A stretch of DNA of 64,000 nucleotides, taken from positions 682,001 through 746,000 of the forward strand of contig OY282434.1 in the NCBI GenBank assembly GCA_958296095.1, in the 5' to 3' direction. Source of the stretch: an uncultured Oligoflexales bacterium. Its GTDB lineage: Bacteria; Bdellovibrionota_B; Oligoflexia; Oligoflexales; JAPPIL01. Shown one piece after another: positions 60,997 through 64,000 of this stretch. A model generated the notes under the pieces. That model was not told the DNA's origin and searched no databases. It saw only the letters and a program-made list of their open reading frames with translations. The translations under genes and the position numbers were made by a program. Every line of letters begins with the position of its first letter. Position 1 is the stretch's first letter.

Positions 60997-62513
60997 CTTT
61001 CGTGGGTGTGCCTCAGCTGTGGGAAAAGAATTACGTCACGAATCGAAGGATTGTCGGTGAACAGCATCGTCAAGCGATCGATGCCAATCCCCGCCCCTGC
61101 AGTCGGTGGCAGGCCATATTCAAGGGCACGAACATAATCAAGATCTACCTCGCAGGCCTCCTCATCACCGGCCAAGCGCTGCAGTTTTTGTGCACAGAAA
61201 CGCTCGTACTGGTCATCGTAGTCGTTTAACTCATTGAAACCATTGGCTGTTTCCCTGCCACAGATGAAAAGCTCAAACCGATCGACTGCACCTGCATCGC
61301 TATCGCTGCGCCGCGCCAACGGCGACACCTCAACAGGATAGGCGGTGATGAAGGTTGGCTGTTGGAGCTTGTCCTCGACAAAATTGTCGAACACCGCCAC
61401 CAAGAGATGTGCCGCGGTGAGTTTTTTGTCTACCGCCACCCCTTGCCGTTGCAACCAAGCTTGCAGCTTAGCCGTGTCGTCAAGATCATCGTTAACAAGG
61501 TTGGTGTGCTGCAACACAGCTTCTTTCATCGTCAGGCGGGCAAAAGGTGGCACGAGCGAAATCTGCTGCTCGCCGCAAGTGACGTTAGCCGCATCGAGCT
61601 TGAGTTCAACGCAGATGGCTGCCAGCAGTTCCTCAATCAAAGTCATCAACTGGTGGTAATCACAGTAAGCCGCGTAGAATTCCAGCATAGTGAACTCAGG
61701 ATTATGCTGGGTAGAAATTCCCTCATTGCGAAAACTGCGGTTGATTTCAAAGACACGCTCAAAGCCACCGACGACGAGACGCTTCAGATACAACTCTGGT
61801 GCGACGCGCAAAAACATGTCTAGGTGCAAGGTGTTGTGGTGCGTCTTGAACGGCTTCGCGGTCGCCCCGCCTGCAATCGGATGCAGCATCGGGGTCTCAA
61901 CCTCCATAAAACAGTGGCGATCAAAAAAGGCACGAATCACCTGCATAAGGCGAGAACGGAGCAGGAAGGTCTCTCGTGTCTTGGGGGTAACGATCAAATC
62001 GAGATAACGTTGCCGATAGCGAGTCTCAACATCACTCAAGCCATGAAACTTCTCTGGCAAAGGGCGAATGCTCTTCGTTAACAAGGTTACCTGCTTGGCT
62101 CGCAGGGTCAGTTCGTCGGTTTTGGTCTTCATTGCCGTGCCACACAACAAAATAATATCACCGACCTCCAGCAACTCTTTGCAAAATTGAAAAGCATCGC
62201 CGAGTTCATCTTTAGCGAGAAAAGCTTGATAACGAGCGCTGCCATCCTCAAGCTGAAAAAACGCCGCCTTGCCAAACATACGCACCGCGCGGATGCGCCC
62301 TGTCATGCGGTGCTCAACGTTGCTCGCCGCCAATTCATCCCGCCCCTGCCCTTCGTAACGCTGCTGAAATTCTGCCGCGGTCGTGTCCCGTGTTACCCCG
62401 TGCTTGAAGGGCGCAATACCCTGCTGCTTGAGGCGGTCAAGCTTGGCACGCCGTGCCGCTATCTGTTCGTTGTGTTCACGGGGGTGGAGCTTCTTGACAG
62501 CATCGAGAGTCAT
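60993..62513 (-). CDS. lysS: Lysyl-tRNA synthetase, class II
   Basis: Charges tRNA-Lys. An OB-fold anticodon-binding domain (about residues 60-170, with [23 protein letters not shown]) precedes the class II core: motif 1 around [19 protein letters not shown], motif 2 [20 protein letters not shown] and motif 3 [14 protein letters not shown]. About 506 residues from ATG 62513, normal length. Convergent with, and overlapping by four bases, the CBS gene; divergent from xseA with an 85-base gap. Confidence 0.94.
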   Translation of the reverse strand: MTLDAVKKLHPREHNEQIAARRAKLDRLKQQGIAPFKHGVTRDTTAAEFQQRYEGQGRDELAASNVEHRMTGRIRAVRMFGKAAFFQLEDGSARYQAFLAKDELGDAFQFCKELLEVGDIILLCGTAMKTKTDELTLRAKQVTLLTKSIRPLPEKFHGLSDVETRYRQRYLDLIVTPKTRETFLLRSRLMQVIRAFFDRHCFMEVETPMLHPIAGGATAKPFKTHHNTLHLDMFLRVAPELYLKRLVVGGFERVFEINRSFRNEGISTQHNPEFTMLEFYAAYCDYHQLMTLIEELLAAICVELKLDAANVTCGEQQISLVPPFARLTMKEAVLQHTNLVNDDLDDTAKLQAWLQRQGVAVDKKLTAAHLLVAVFDNFVEDKLQQPTFITAYPVEVSPLARRSDSDAGAVDRFELFICGRETANGFNELNDYDDQYERFCAQKLQRLAGDEEACEVDLDYVRALEYGLPPTAGAGIGIDRLTMLFTDNPSIRDVILFPQLRHTHES

Positions 62514-62598
62514 ACGTGCTACCCTAGTTAACAATGCTAGCGGTGCAAAAAAATCACAATCAGGTTATACCAAACGCGGAGAGTTCTAGCATGGGGCT

Positions 62599-64000
62599 GT
62601 GCTTTTGTCAGTTTATTTTCGTGTCTACCCACAGGCAATCGTCGTCAGCGGCAATACCTACACACAGCGTGAACTGCTCAAGTCGCTGGGCGGGCGTTTT
62701 GAGGGGCACAGCAAGGTGTGGCGCTTGCCCAACAGCGCTGAGAACCGCGCCCGCCTGCAGGAGTTGTGCAACACTTGTGGCGGTGGCGAACTGCCTGCTC
62801 TGGATGCCGAGTCGCACGCGGCGGAAAAGCCTGAGCCGCAGCATAGCATGCCTAGTGAAACTGTCGGGGGCGAAGGTGGGCTCAGCCTGGCCGCACTGCT
62901 GGAGCTGGCTGAGACAGGTTTGCGGGAAAAATTTCCCTACCCCGTCTGGGTAGTAGGTGAAGTGCAAAATCTCGGTCGCAAGGGGCATATCTACCTGCAA
63001 CTGGTAGAAGCACAGGCAGGCAAAGCTCAGACTTTGAGTGTCAATGCCGTAATTTGGCAAAATTTCATCAAGCCGATCGAAGCACGCTGTGGTCAGGATT
63101 TTTTGCAAGACGGCTTGCAGATTCGTTGTCTGTGCGATGTGCAACTCCATCGCGAGCGTGGTGCATTGAGCTTGCGCGTGCGTGAAATCGATCCTGCCTT
63201 TACCCACGGTGCATTGGCACTGGCACGGGAGAAGCTCCTGCGTGAACTGCGCGCCGCAGGCCAGGACCGAGTCAACAAAAACCTTACGCTGACACGCGTG
63301 CCCCAGCGCGTGGGGCTGATAACAGCAGCAGGTTCACGTGCTTATGGTGATTTTTGCGATCAACTGCGTGCTTTGCAAGTGCCCGTGCAGGTTGTTTTTC
63401 GCCCCACGCCGATGCAGGGCGAGGATGTGCTCAAAGAAATTCCGCGTGCAATTGCTGCACTGCATGATTGCGATTTAATCGTCATTACCCGCGGTGGTGG
63501 TAGTGCTTCCGACCTGCGTTGGTTTGACAGTAGCGAGGTTGCTGCGGGCATTGTCGCGGCAAACGTGCCTATCGTCGCGGCCATCGGTCATCACGAAGAC
63601 CTGTGCGTGGCGGAAGAGATAAGTTTCATGCGCCAGAAAACCCCGACCGCGGCGGCTGATTATCTGGCTGGCTTGTTCGTTGCCCTGGAGACGTTGTGTC
63701 AAGCTCAGCGCGCCGAGCTCCGCGCCGCTTTGCAACACAGCTGGCAAACGGTGCAGGAACGCTACCTCACTGCCCGCGGCGGGTTGAGCACGGCAGCACT
63801 GGCACAGCAACGACGTGGCGATCGGCGTTTGGTGGAGATGGCTGTGGCAGTCATCGCGGCGGCCCAGGAAGGCTTGCAGCGGCGACATAACCATCACCGT
63901 GACCTTGCCTACATGTTGCACGAGCAAGCGCGGCAACGCCTGACCACAGATGGTGTCGTCTTGCAACAGCTGAAGCAACAACTGCTAGCCGTCGACCCCC
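62599..64000 (+). CDS. xseA: Exodeoxyribonuclease VII large subunit, 3' end outside the window
   Basis: Single-strand exonuclease subunit acting in DNA repair. The frame stays open to the last base, so the C-terminus is missing here. From about residue 95 the family is clear: an OB-fold (YPVWVVGEVQNLGRKGHIYLQL), VGLITAAGSRAYGDFC, VITRGGGSASDLRWFD, VAAIGHHEDL and RQKTPTAAADYLAGL of the catalytic region. The first 90 residues are extra: SGNTYTQRELLKSLGGRFEG followed by KVWRLP, a small domain of the type that precedes other nucleases and conjugation proteins, then a linker. Start GTG 62599; an in-frame stop lies 12 bases upstream. Confidence 0.88.
   Translation, partial: MLLSVYFRVYPQAIVVSGNTYTQRELLKSLGGRFEGHSKVWRLPNSAENRARLQELCNTCGGGELPALDAESHAAEKPEPQHSMPSETVGGEGGLSLAALLELAETGLREKFPYPVWVVGEVQNLGRKGHIYLQLVEAQAGKAQTLSVNAVIWQNFIKPIEARCGQDFLQDGLQIRCLCDVQLHRERGALSLRVREIDPAFTHGALALAREKLLRELRAAGQDRVNKNLTLTRVPQRVGLITAAGSRAYGDFCDQLRALQVPVQVVFRPTPMQGEDVLKEIPRAIAALHDCDLIVITRGGGSASDLRWFDSSEVAAGIVAANVPIVAAIGHHEDLCVAEEISFMRQKTPTAAADYLAGLFVALETLCQAQRAELRAALQHSWQTVQERYLTARGGLSTAALAQQRRGDRRLVEMAVAVIAAAQEGLQRRHNHHRDLAYMLHEQARQRLTTDGVVLQQLKQQLLAVDP

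Overview
This window comes from a Gram-negative (diderm) bacterium of medium GC. It carries lipid A/LPS export genes (lpxB, an MsbA-like exporter, an LptF/LptG-type permease), a TolC-RND efflux pair, two type IV prepilin-like proteins and about eleven predicted lipoproteins. The futalosine menaquinone gene mqnC, a class II HMG-CoA reductase beside a type 2 IPP isomerase, and Bat-type von Willebrand proteins argue against an enteric gammaproteobacterium. The prepilin N-termini resemble those I associate with Bdellovibrionota/Oligoflexia-like bacteria. That placement is a guess and no rRNA is present to test it.

Layout. 0-5.3 kb: a type III restriction-modification locus (mod split into two overlapping ORFs, then res). 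5.3-7.2 kb: two coupled lipoproteins. 7.8-14 kb: TolC, an RND permease, an O-methyltransferase and a prepilin. 15.3-19.6 kb: thiI, tRNA-Arg, tRNA-Ser, mqnC, rplS and mdh. 21-22.6 kb: a lipoprotein metalloprotease with ankyrin repeats. 24.4-28.4 kb: the MsbA-like exporter, lpxB and trpS. 28.5-33.7 kb: a MoxR/DUF58/BatA/BatB-BatC operon. 34.7-38.3 kb: a lipoprotein, two small ATP-synthase-accessory-like membrane proteins and the mevalonate-pathway genes fni-mvaA. 38.5-43.1 kb: a cysteine-rich prepilin, a second metalloprotease-ankyrin lipoprotein and another lipoprotein. 43.9-50.7 kb: an LptF/G permease, an HTH/coiled-coil protein, a lipoprotein with a minisatellite, aroC, a class II DAHP synthase and a nuclease-fold lipoprotein. 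50.9-60.4 kb: more lipoproteins, a broken Rpn-type nuclease gene and a FliG-like protein. 60.6-64 kb: a CBS-domain protein, lysS and a 3'-truncated xseA.

The most unusual content is non-coding. Roughly a tenth of the window is built from one dispersed repeat system found in eleven blocks. Its parts are 46-bp GCTCGC-rich units, 33-bp units, and an element of about 135 bp with nested inverted repeats. The inner stem of that element shows compensatory changes between copies, so the folded structure appears to be conserved. The blocks flank mainly lipoprotein and surface-protein genes, have recently duplicated in place (segments of about 520 and 400 bp), and have broken at least one gene. Housekeeping operons are packed tightly with ATGA, GTGA or TGATG overlaps and no repeats inside.
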